From assembly GCA_024403585.1 (NCBI GenBank), contig JAKSRN010000123.1:1-5737 (forward strand): DNA of 5,737 bases, read 5' to 3'. The notes under the pieces were generated by a model. It had not been told where the DNA came from. It saw only the letters and a program-made list of their open reading frames with translations, and did not search any database. Below are positions 1 through 5,729 of the stretch, in pieces (the stretch's first letter is position 1; the number at the start of each line of letters is the position of its first letter). The translations under genes and the position numbers were made by a program. The stretch comes from Lachnospiraceae bacterium. GTDB taxonomy: Bacteria; Bacillota; Clostridia; Lachnospirales; Lachnospiraceae.

Positions 1-48
1 TATATACATTACTCTCACAACCAGTGTTATGGGAATTCTGTAGCTTGG
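1..48. other. Short downstream flank of the operon
   Basis: The 48 bases after the oadA stop codon show no stem followed by a T tract on the minus strand and no recognisable gene start. The terminator, or a further gene of the operon, must lie beyond the window edge. Confidence 0.6.
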
Positions 49-1461
49 TTATACAGGGTAAGCTCCGTTCTCTGTATCTGCAACTTTTGCATCAACTTTT
101 GTTTTCTGCGCGTCACGATATTTGAAGAAGTCTGTAGCTACCTGTGGGAACAGTGCGTAGGACAGAACGTCCTCATCCTGCTCTTTGTATGCTGCCATCT
201 CGCCTTCCAGTGTCTCCAGCTCGTTAGCGATCAGATCTGCAGGACGGCATGTGATGATCTCAGCATCACCGATACATTTTTTCTGTACCTCTGGATCAAA
301 TGGTTTTGCAGTTGCACCATATTTTCCGGAAAGAACGTCTCTGGTCTCTTTTGTAACCATCTTGTATCTCTCGCCCATGATAACGTTGAATACAGCCTGT
401 GTACCAACGATCTGGGAAGATGGTGTTACCAGTGGACACTCACCAAGGTCTTTTCTTACACGTGGAACCTCTTCCAGTACGTCATAGAATTTATCCTCAG
501 CATGCTGCTCTTTCAGCTGGCTTGTAAGGTTGGAAAGCATTCCACCCGGTACCTGATACAGAAGAGTTTTGATGTTTACACCCATGTTCTTTGGATTAAG
601 AAGTCCGGAATCAAGGCACTCATCTCTGTATGGACGGAAGTAATCAGCGATCTCAGCAAGGAGGTTCTGATCATATCCTGTATCGTACTCAGTTCCTTTG
701 AAAGTCTCAACCATAACCTCTGTTGCAGGCTGGGATGTTCCCAGTGCAAATGGAGACATAGCACAGTCGATTACATCAACACCTGCCTCTACAGCTTTCA
801 GGTATGTCATGGATGCAACACCTGATGTGTAGTGTGTATGCAGCTGGATTGGAAGATCTGTTGTCTCTTTCAGAGCTGTTACAAGCTCAGTAGCTTTGTA
901 TGGTACAAGCAGACCAGCCATATCTTTGATACAGATGGAATCAGCACCCATCTCTTCAATTCTCTTAGCCATTGTGGTCCAGTACTCAAGTGTGTAAGCA
1001 TCACCAAGAGTGTAGGACAGCGCAACCTGTGCATGTCCGTTCTCTTTGTTTGCAGCGCTTACTGCTGTCTGCAGGTTACGCAGGTCATTCATACAGTCAA
1101 AGATACGGATGATATCAATACCGTTAGCAATGGATTTCTGTACGAAGTACTCTACTACGTCATCAGCGTATGGTCTGTATCCAAGGATGTTCTGTCCACG
1201 GAACAGCATCTGCAGTTTTGTATTTTTGAATCCTTCACGGAGTTTTCTAAGTCTCTCCCATGGATCCTCATGCAGGAAACGAAGGGACGCATCGAATGTA
1301 GCTCCACCCCAGCACTCTACTGCATGGTAACCAACCTGGTCCATTTTGTCGATGATCGGCAGCATTTTCTCGGTTGGCATTCTAGTTGCGATCAGAGACT
1401 GGTGTGCATCACGAAGCACGGTCTCCATAATCTTAATTGGTTTTTTTGTAACCTCAGCCAT
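49..1461 (-). CDS. oadA: Oxaloacetate decarboxylase alpha / transcarboxylase 5S-type carboxyltransferase subunit (no biotin domain)
   Basis: 470 residues, cytoplasmic. The family moves a carboxyl group between oxaloacetate (or pyruvate) and carrier-bound biotin. Residues about 10-275 read as the HMGL-like TIM barrel and about 290-430 as the conserved PYC/OADA domain. Visible active-site motifs: LRDAHQS (D18, metal ligand), CIKDMAG (K179, the lysine carbamylated in this family), and LHTHYTSG (H208 and H210, metal ligands). The protein stops after about residue 450 with a short polar tail and has no Ala/Pro linker or EAMKM motif, whereas Klebsiella-type OadA (about 600 residues) carries biotin in cis. 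It therefore resembles the transcarboxylase 5S subunit and must use the separate carrier at 2670-3050. AGGAGG at 1467-1472 lies 5 bases before the ATG, and the gene begins 15 bases after the pump gene. Last gene of the operon in the window. Family assignment is firm; whether the physiological direction is oxaloacetate decarboxylation or transcarboxylation is inference. Confidence 0.95.
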   Translation of the reverse strand: MAEVTKKPIKIMETVLRDAHQSLIATRMPTEKMLPIIDKMDQVGYHAVECWGGATFDASLRFLHEDPWERLRKLREGFKNTKLQMLFRGQNILGYRPYADDVVEYFVQKSIANGIDIIRIFDCMNDLRNLQTAVSAANKENGHAQVALSYTLGDAYTLEYWTTMAKRIEEMGADSICIKDMAGLLVPYKATELVTALKETTDLPIQLHTHYTSGVASMTYLKAVEAGVDVIDCAMSPFALGTSQPATEVMVETFKGTEYDTGYDQNLLAEIADYFRPYRDECLDSGLLNPKNMGVNIKTLLYQVPGGMLSNLTSQLKEQHAEDKFYDVLEEVPRVRKDLGECPLVTPSSQIVGTQAVFNVIMGERYKMVTKETRDVLSGKYGATAKPFDPEVQKKCIGDAEIITCRPADLIANELETLEGEMAAYKEQDEDVLSYALFPQVATDFFKYRDAQKTKVDAKVADTENGAYPV

Positions 1462-1476
1462 AATATCCTCCTAAAA

Positions 1477-2634
1477 TTAAACTCCAAAGATCGCCATGAA
1501 TGTACCGGCTGCAACCGCAGTACCGATAACACCTGCTACGTTTGGTCCCATCGCATGCATCAGCAGGAAGTTTGTAGGATCTGCCTCAGCTCCTACCTTC
1601 TGAGATACACGGGCTGCCATAGGTACAGCAGAAACTCCTGCTGAACCGATCAGTGGATTGATTCTTCCGTTGGTCAGCTTGCACATTACTTTTCCTAACA
1701 GGATACCGCCTGCTGTACCAACAATAAATGCTACAAGACCAAGAACTACGATCTTGATTGTTTCTAAGTTCAGGAATGCCTCTGCAGAGGTTGTAGCACC
1801 TACAGAAGTACCCAGAAGGATAACTACGATGTACATCAGGGCATTGGAAGCTGTATCAGTCAGCTGTTTTACAACACCGGACTCACGGAACAGGTTACCA
1901 AGCATCAGCATACCAACCAGCGGAGCTGTGGTAGGCAGAAGGAGACATACAACGATAGTGATAACGATTGGGAACAGGATTTTCTCCAGTTTGGATACCG
2001 GACGAAGCTGCTCCATCTTAATCTTACGCTCTTTCTCAGTTGTCAGAGCTTTCATTACTGGTGGCTGAATGATCGGAACCAGTGACATATAAGAATATGC
2101 CGCTACCGCGATCGGTCCCATCAGAGTTGTCTGTCCCAGTTTACCGCAAAGGAAAATGGAAGTAGGACCATCAGCACCACCGATGATAGAAATAGCTGCT
2201 GCAGACTTTCCGTTGAATCCGAGAAGGATTGCCAGGAAGTATGCGGAATAGATACCAACCTGAGCTGCAGCTCCGAGAAGGAAGCTGATCGGGTTAGCGA
2301 TAAGTGGACCGAAGTCTGTCATAGCACCTACACCCATGAAGATCAGGGAAGGCAGGATACTCCACTCATCCAGCTGGTAGAAATAACGAAGAAGACCACC
2401 AGCATGCTCAATGCCGGCTGCATCTGTATAACCTTTTGCAATAATATCAGGATAGATATTTACAAGAAGCATACCAAACGCAATCGGAACAAGCAGAAGC
2501 GGCTCAAAACCGTGTTTAATCGCCAGATACAGGAAAAACAGAGCAACTACGATCATGATGTAGTTACCGAATGTCAGATTAAAAAACGCGGTCTGATGAA
2601 CCAGATTTGATAAAATATCTAAAATACTTGCCAT
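1477..2634 (-). CDS. oadB: Sodium-translocating decarboxylase beta subunit (OadB/MmdB/GcdB family)
   Basis: 385 residues, polytopic inner-membrane protein with many hydrophobic segments (for example around 24-40, 94-106, 116-140, 218-234, 264-280, 293-313 and 362-382). In this family the subunit decarboxylates carboxybiotin and couples this to Na+ export. Signature residues are present: GGADGPTSIF with D155 (corresponding to the essential D203 of Klebsiella OadB), YSYMSLVP with Y182, and GRINPLIGSAGVSAVPMAAR with N326, G330, S335 and R342. These last four keep a constant offset of 47 from the Klebsiella functional residues N373, G377, S382 and R389 as I remember them. Length is near that of the shorter family members. 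GGAGGT at 2641-2646 lies 6 bases before the ATG. It follows the biotin carrier by 35 bases and precedes oadA by 15. The family is certain. The oad/mmd/gcd label depends on the partner carboxyltransferase, which is ambiguous here because there are two. Confidence 0.95.
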   Translation of the reverse strand: MASILDILSNLVHQTAFFNLTFGNYIMIVVALFFLYLAIKHGFEPLLLVPIAFGMLLVNIYPDIIAKGYTDAAGIEHAGGLLRYFYQLDEWSILPSLIFMGVGAMTDFGPLIANPISFLLGAAAQVGIYSAYFLAILLGFNGKSAAAISIIGGADGPTSIFLCGKLGQTTLMGPIAVAAYSYMSLVPIIQPPVMKALTTEKERKIKMEQLRPVSKLEKILFPIVITIVVCLLLPTTAPLVGMLMLGNLFRESGVVKQLTDTASNALMYIVVILLGTSVGATTSAEAFLNLETIKIVVLGLVAFIVGTAGGILLGKVMCKLTNGRINPLIGSAGVSAVPMAARVSQKVGAEADPTNFLLMHAMGPNVAGVIGTAVAAGTFMAIFGV

Positions 2635-2663
2635 CTTATTACCTCCGGTTTGTGGTGTTCAGT

Positions 2664-2679
2664 AATGGATTAATCCATT
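2664..2679. repeat. 16-bp perfect palindrome at the biotin carrier stop codon
   Basis: AATGGATT followed immediately by AATCCATT, a perfect 16-bp palindrome that includes the TAA stop (2672-2670) of the biotin carrier gene and the first bases of the 35-base gap before the pump gene. In mRNA it could form a small hairpin (AATGG/CCATT with a 6-base loop), too weak and without a T tract for termination. Confidence 0.5.
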
Positions 2680-3050
2680 GTTGCAAGAACATCACCGGAC
2701 TCTACTGCATCACCTACAGAAACGTTAATGCTAGCGATTGTTCCATCCTGAGGAGCAACTACTGGGATCTCCATCTTCATTGCCTCAAGTACGATTACGG
2801 TATCACCGGATTTAACTGCTGTACCTGCAGGAGCCTCGATCTTGCAGATCTTACCTGGTACAGATGCAGTTACATCAACAGAACCTGCGCCAGCTGCTGG
2901 TGCTGCTGCCTTTGGAGCTGCTGCCGGTGCTTTTGGTGCTGCTGCAGCTGGTGCTGCTGCAACTGGTGCCTGAACAACGCCTGCTGTAGTACCTTCTTCA
3001 ACAGTTACCTGATATACATTGCCATTAACTGTAATTGTATAATTTTTCAT
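2670..3050 (-). CDS. Biotin carrier subunit (biotin/lipoyl attachment protein)
   Basis: 126 residues. It carries the carboxyl group on covalently bound biotin between carboxyltransferase(s) and the membrane pump. A short N-terminal segment (1-24, MKNYTITVNGN...) precedes a flexible Ala/Pro linker (about 28-56), then the biotinyl domain (about 57-126) with LEAMKME at 88-94; K92 is the predicted biotinylation site. This layout is that of MmdC/GcdC and of the transcarboxylase 1.3S subunit. It is the only biotin acceptor in the window although two carboxyltransferases flank it, so it is probably shared. AGGAGGG at 3059-3065 overlaps the first base of the upstream gene's TAA codon and lies 8 bases before the ATG, suggesting translational coupling with the gamma subunit. 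Domain assignment is certain; shared use by both carboxyltransferases is inferred from gene context. Confidence 0.95.
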   Translation of the reverse strand: MKNYTITVNGNVYQVTVEEGTTAGVVQAPVAAAPAAAAPKAPAAAPKAAAPAAGAGSVDVTASVPGKICKIEAPAGTAVKSGDTVIVLEAMKMEIPVVAPQDGTIASINVSVGDAVESGDVLATMD

Positions 3051-3058
3051 AATAATAA

Positions 3059-3065
3059 CCCTCCT
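3059..3065 (-). promoter_or_regulatory. Ribosome binding site overlapping the preceding stop codon
   Basis: AGGAGGG on the minus strand begins at the last base of the gamma-subunit TAA codon (3067-3065) and lies 8 bases before the biotin-carrier ATG. The overlap means ribosomes finishing the gamma subunit sit on the start region of the next gene, which favours translational coupling. Confidence 0.85.
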
Positions 3066-3874
3066 TAAGCTCTCTTCCAGCTTCTAGTATTTCCAACACG
3101 CTTGATTGAACGAACTACATAGCTGTCGCCTGTAGCTGTACCATCAGCCTCAGCAGCTGCGATTGCTGCTGCAATAACTGCAATAATTTCCTCATCATTG
3201 GATGCAACGTCAACAGTCTCAACAACAGGAGCAGGTGCTGCTTTCTTTGGAGCAGGTGCTGCTGCCGGTGCAGGTGCTGCTTTTTTCTTTCTTGCAGCCG
3301 GATTAACGTATTTGAACAGAGAGATGAGAAATGCCAGGAACAGAAGGATAATGAATACGATCAGAATACCTGTAATAGTATTCACTCCAGCCTGTGCCAT
3401 CTTCTCACCCAGGCTATACTGAGTGTTCATAACAAAGTTCACTGGTGTAGAAGCAGTCTCATCAAAGGACATGATCACTTCTGCATCATAGTTTGTGAAC
3501 TTAGCCATCAAAGTTACATAGATATTCTCTTCTGTCTCATCGATTGTAGAATATTGCGGTTCTGCGCCTTTATTGTCAACGTCTTTCTGATTTACTACTT
3601 CGAGTTCTACAAAGTCTCCCAGCTCTTCGCGGCTATCCAGCAGGGCATTACCCATAATCTCATAGAAATTGCCATACTCCTTCAGGCCTTCAAGCTGAGT
3701 ATCATCCATTACGAAAACACTTGACAAATAAGACTCTGCACTCTGTCTGATCGCAAGCTTTTCTTCTTCAGAGAAGTCTGCAAGACTGGCAGATACCGGA
3801 ACAGCCATAAGCATAGTCATAAGCATGACCAGTGTAACAAAGAGACCGGTCAGTCTTTTCTTCATATTTTTCAT
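3065..3874 (-). CDS. OadG-family gamma/delta subunit with large extracytoplasmic N-terminal domain
   Basis: 269 residues, far longer than classical OadG (about 80-90). Visible order: lysine-rich start and hydrophobic signal peptide (1-29, plausible cleavage VSA|S after A29); acidic extracytoplasmic domain (about 30-155); a transmembrane helix (about 165-188) followed by a positive stop RKKK; an Ala/Pro linker (199-216); and a conserved C-terminal segment, DEEIIAVIAAAIAAAEA followed by YVVRSIKRVGNTRSWKRA, typical of OadG-like proteins in Clostridia. The family anchors the carboxyltransferase/biotin part to the membrane beta subunit. The protein has no histidine or cysteine at all, so the C-terminal zinc-binding histidines described for Klebsiella OadG are absent. 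ATG at 3874 is chosen over the internal ATG at 3865 because GAGGTG (3881-3886) lies 6 bases from the former. It lies between the acyl-CoA carboxyltransferase (15-base gap) and the biotin carrier (14-base gap). The role of the outer domain is unknown. Confidence 0.85.
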   Translation of the reverse strand: MKNMKKRLTGLFVTLVMLMTMLMAVPVSASLADFSEEEKLAIRQSAESYLSSVFVMDDTQLEGLKEYGNFYEIMGNALLDSREELGDFVELEVVNQKDVDNKGAEPQYSTIDETEENIYVTLMAKFTNYDAEVIMSFDETASTPVNFVMNTQYSLGEKMAQAGVNTITGILIVFIILLFLAFLISLFKYVNPAARKKKAAPAPAAAPAPKKAAPAPVVETVDVASNDEEIIAVIAAAIAAAEADGTATGDSYVVRSIKRVGNTRSWKRA

Positions 3875-3889
3875 CTATGCCACCTCGCT

Positions 3890-5326
3890 TTAAACAGTAC
3901 CATGTTTTTTGTCAGGACGGTATTCTCTCTTTGTGTAAAGCATCTCAAGGGCACCGATTACGTATTTTCTGGTATCCTCTGCCTCGATGATTGTATCGAT
4001 ATATCCTCTTCTTGCAGCAGCCTCTACGCTGTTCTGAAGAGCATCATACTCTGCTGTTTTCTCTTTGATCACTGCAGCACCTTCGTTAGCGTACAGGATC
4101 TTAGCAGCAGCTTTTGCATCCATCATACCAACTTTTGCATCTGCCCATGCATATACAAGGTCAGCACCGATAGATTTGCTGTTCATTGTAAGGTAAGCGC
4201 TTCCCATAGCCTCGCCTGTGATCACATTAACCTTAGGAGTTGTAGCGTTAGCGAAAGCGAAGATCATCTTAGCAACTGCTTTTGCCATTGTCTTCTCTGC
4301 GCATGTTGTAGCTTTGTATCCTTTTACATTGGTAAATGTTACTACCGGGATGGAGAAAGCATCACAGAAATTAACGAAAGCTGCTGCTTTGTTAGCTCCT
4401 CTTGCACTGAGAACACCATTGAATTTCTCAGCAACATTACCCTCTGCATCATAAAGCTCGTTACGGTTTGCAACAGCACCAACAGTAGCACCGTTCATAC
4501 GGATAAAGCCTGTAACGATATCTTTTGCGTAATCTGCTTTTACCTCAACGAACACCTGTCCGTCAGAGATTCTTGGCAGAAGAAGTGCAGGATCCTCTTT
4601 GCATGCAGCAAGATCAGGACATGCACGGTTCAGATCATCTGTGCAATCACATGCAGAGAGATCCTCTTCGTTGTTTGCAGGCAGGATAGAAACCAGAGCA
4701 CGGATCTGAGCGATTACCTCAGCCTCTGTACCTGTTCCGTCAACCAGACCAGCTTCCTCACTCTGGAATTTTGCAGAAGCTGTATCGCATACAGACTCAT
4801 GATTTCCAGCCAGTGTGTTAGGAGCGTTTACAAACAGTTTAGCTTTTTTCTCTTCCATGAATGTAAAATCTGTAAGAGCAGGGATCATAGCCATTCCGCC
4901 GCCACAGTTTCCGAATACACCTGTGATCTGTGGAACAACACCTGAAGCATCAACCTGAGCCATGAAGATCTCACCGAAGCCGTTCAGAGCATCAGCAGCC
5001 TCTTCCAGACGGATACCTGCACAGTCAACAAGACCGATCACAGGAGCACCCATCTTCATAGCCATCTTGTAAAGGTTAACAATTTTCTTTGCGTGCATCT
5101 CGCCAACTGTTCCATTCAGTACGGATGCGTCCTGGCTATACACATAAACCAGGTTGCTGTCGATCACACCATAACCGGTGATAACACCGTCAGATGGTGC
5201 AGCTTTTCCAGACAGGTTAAAATCTGTACTTCTGGCAGCTACCTTAGCACCGATCTCAACGAAGCTGTTTGCGTCCAGTAAAGACTCGATACGAGTTCTT
5301 GCCGGACTCTGAGTCACATTACTCAT
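3890..5326 (-). CDS. Acyl-CoA carboxyltransferase subunit (MmdA / GcdA / transcarboxylase 12S-like), divergent
   Basis: 478 residues from the chosen start (MSNVTQSPARTRIESLLD). The family transfers carboxyl between an acyl-CoA (methylmalonyl-, glutaconyl-, malonyl-CoA) and carrier-bound biotin. Two crotonase-fold halves are visible. The N-terminal half (about 10-215) has DGVITGYGVI, YVYSQDASVLNGTVGEMHAKKI, DCAGIRLEEA and GNCGGG...PALTDF. The C-terminal half (about 255-470) has YAKDIVTGFIRMNGATVG, GEAMGSAY (371-378), AWADAKVGMMDAKAA and the end motif GYIDTIIEAEDTRKY. Several positions differ from PCCB/MmdA consensus: DSGGAR is DCAGIR, GPCAGG is GNCGGG, PGFLPG is KGYKAT, and YGGAY is MGSAY. A cysteine-rich interdomain linker (C226, C228, C236, C242) is also unusual. 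An upstream in-frame ATG at 5341 adds five residues but overlaps the Shine-Dalgarno sequence, so ATG at 5326 is preferred. First gene of the operon, directly behind the promoter. Family is secure; the acyl-CoA substrate cannot be read from the sequence. Confidence 0.92.
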   Translation of the reverse strand: MSNVTQSPARTRIESLLDANSFVEIGAKVAARSTDFNLSGKAAPSDGVITGYGVIDSNLVYVYSQDASVLNGTVGEMHAKKIVNLYKMAMKMGAPVIGLVDCAGIRLEEAADALNGFGEIFMAQVDASGVVPQITGVFGNCGGGMAMIPALTDFTFMEEKKAKLFVNAPNTLAGNHESVCDTASAKFQSEEAGLVDGTGTEAEVIAQIRALVSILPANNEEDLSACDCTDDLNRACPDLAACKEDPALLLPRISDGQVFVEVKADYAKDIVTGFIRMNGATVGAVANRNELYDAEGNVAEKFNGVLSARGANKAAAFVNFCDAFSIPVVTFTNVKGYKATTCAEKTMAKAVAKMIFAFANATTPKVNVITGEAMGSAYLTMNSKSIGADLVYAWADAKVGMMDAKAAAKILYANEGAAVIKEKTAEYDALQNSVEAAARRGYIDTIIEAEDTRKYVIGALEMLYTKREYRPDKKHGTV

Positions 5327-5334
5327 CTTATAGT

Positions 5335-5339
5335 CCTCC
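5335..5339 (-). promoter_or_regulatory. Ribosome binding site that sets the carboxyltransferase start
   Basis: GGAGG on the minus strand, 8 bases before ATG at 5326. The alternative ATG (5341-5339) uses the first G of this motif and has only AT-rich sequence (ATTATTAAAGTA) before it, so the shorter 478-residue product is the better reading. Confidence 0.88.
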
Positions 5340-5383
5340 ATTACTTTAATAATTGTACCTAATTAAAAACTAATGCATCTGTA

Positions 5384-5412
5384 AGTATACAATTTAGCAC
5401 TTTACTTTTCAA
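5384..5412 (-). promoter_or_regulatory. Sigma-A type promoter of the operon
   Basis: On the minus strand, -35 TTGAAA (5412-5407), a 17-base spacer, and -10 TATACT (5389-5384). Each hexamer matches five of six consensus bases and spacing is optimal. The transcript would start near 5378, giving an AT-rich leader of about 50 bases before ATG 5326. It is the only strong promoter seen on the minus strand between the repeat region and the first gene. Confidence 0.8.
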
Positions 5413-5432
5413 CTGTTGGACTTCAAATCTTT

Positions 5433-5471
5433 TGCACAAAGAAGATAAGGTTACGACTGCATTTTTGTGCA
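5433..5471. promoter_or_regulatory. Inverted repeat upstream of the -35 box, candidate operator
   Basis: TGCACAAA at 5433-5440 and its exact reverse complement TTTGTGCA at 5464-5471, separated by 23 bases. Half-site starts are 31 bases apart, about three helical turns, on the same DNA face. The pair lies about 20-60 bases upstream of the -35 hexamer, a typical place for an activator. No run of T follows, so it does not look like an intrinsic terminator. Binding of a regulator is inference. Confidence 0.4.
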
Positions 5472-5582
5472 TAATGCCCTTTTTAGTTCAAAAGCGACTG
5501 ACCACCTGGGTAAGGCTGGCATTTTCAGATGAATTCATACACGTTTTCAGACATTTTTTTACTACAAACACACCTTTATCCC

Positions 5583-5606
5583 GCGCAAAGTGCAGTGTAG
5601 CTGCGC
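5583..5606. repeat. Short inverted repeat (hairpin)
   Basis: GCGCA (5583-5587) pairs with TGCGC (5602-5606) around a 14-base interior; an alternative GCAG/CTGC pairing (5592-5595 with 5601-5604) lies inside. Part of the run of palindromes in the upstream region; on its own it is weak. Confidence 0.4.
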
Positions 5607-5625
5607 ATGAGTGCTTTTATAAACA

Positions 5626-5645
5626 GGAAATCCATTGAAATTTCC
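5626..5645. repeat. Short inverted repeat (hairpin)
   Basis: GGAAAT (5626-5631) and ATTTCC (5640-5645) form a 6-base-pair stem around an 8-base loop. No T tract follows on either strand, so it is not an obvious terminator. It directly abuts the GC-rich nested palindrome at 5650. Confidence 0.45.
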
Positions 5646-5649
5646 CATG

Positions 5650-5729
5650 AACGAGCCGAAACACGCTCTGCGAGTTTCGCTCGTTCGCGAGCAGTCGCCA
5701 AATCCACGCGAGCGTGCACTTGGCTCGTT
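5650..5729. repeat. GC-rich nested palindromic element, likely dispersed intergenic repeat
   Basis: Outer arms AACGAGCC (5650-5657) and GGCTCGTT (5722-5729) are exact reverse complements. Inside them CACGCTC (5662-5668) pairs with GAGCGTG (5710-5716). At the centre GCTCG-TTCG-CGAGC (5679-5692) is a perfect 5-base-pair stem with a TTCG tetraloop when read on the plus strand. An alternative pairing GAAAC (5658-5662) / GTTTC (5674-5678) also exists. The segment is clearly richer in GC than its surroundings and recurs internally to the word CGAG/CTCG. Such structure fits a REP/BIME-like repeat or a structured RNA. Only one copy is in the window, so dispersal across the genome is inference. Confidence 0.6.

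Noticed and set aside
832..1644. Plus-strand open frame of 270 codons opposite oadA and the end of oadB
   Set aside because: It lies antisense across two well-supported genes, crosses their junction, has a Cys/Ser/His-rich composition typical of reverse-frame readings, and resembles no family I know.
2880..2970. GCTGCTG-like repeats resembling a microsatellite
   Set aside because: They encode the Ala/Pro-rich linker of the biotin carrier, a normal feature of these proteins; a similar stretch at about 3227-3279 encodes the gamma-subunit linker.
2607..3068. Plus-strand cysteine-rich frame of 153 codons opposite the biotin carrier
   Set aside because: The Cys-rich repeats are the antisense reading of the Ala/Pro linker codons of the biotin carrier, not a metallothionein-like protein.
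3902..4945. Plus-strand open frame of 347 codons opposite the acyl-CoA carboxyltransferase gene
   Set aside because: Fully antisense to a recognisable conserved gene; very rich in Cys, Ser and His because it reads GCA/GCT-type codons backwards; no protein signature.
5432..5638. Plus-strand frame of 68 codons in the upstream region
   Set aside because: No Shine-Dalgarno sequence is seen before its ATG, it overlaps the candidate operator and hairpins, and no domain is visible. I treat it as part of the intergenic repeat, although similar short peptides may be annotated elsewhere.
5650..5729. CRISPR repeat or tRNA-like structure
   Set aside because: There is a single copy with no spacers, and no acceptor/anticodon arrangement or CCA-like end; the structure is nested palindromes only.
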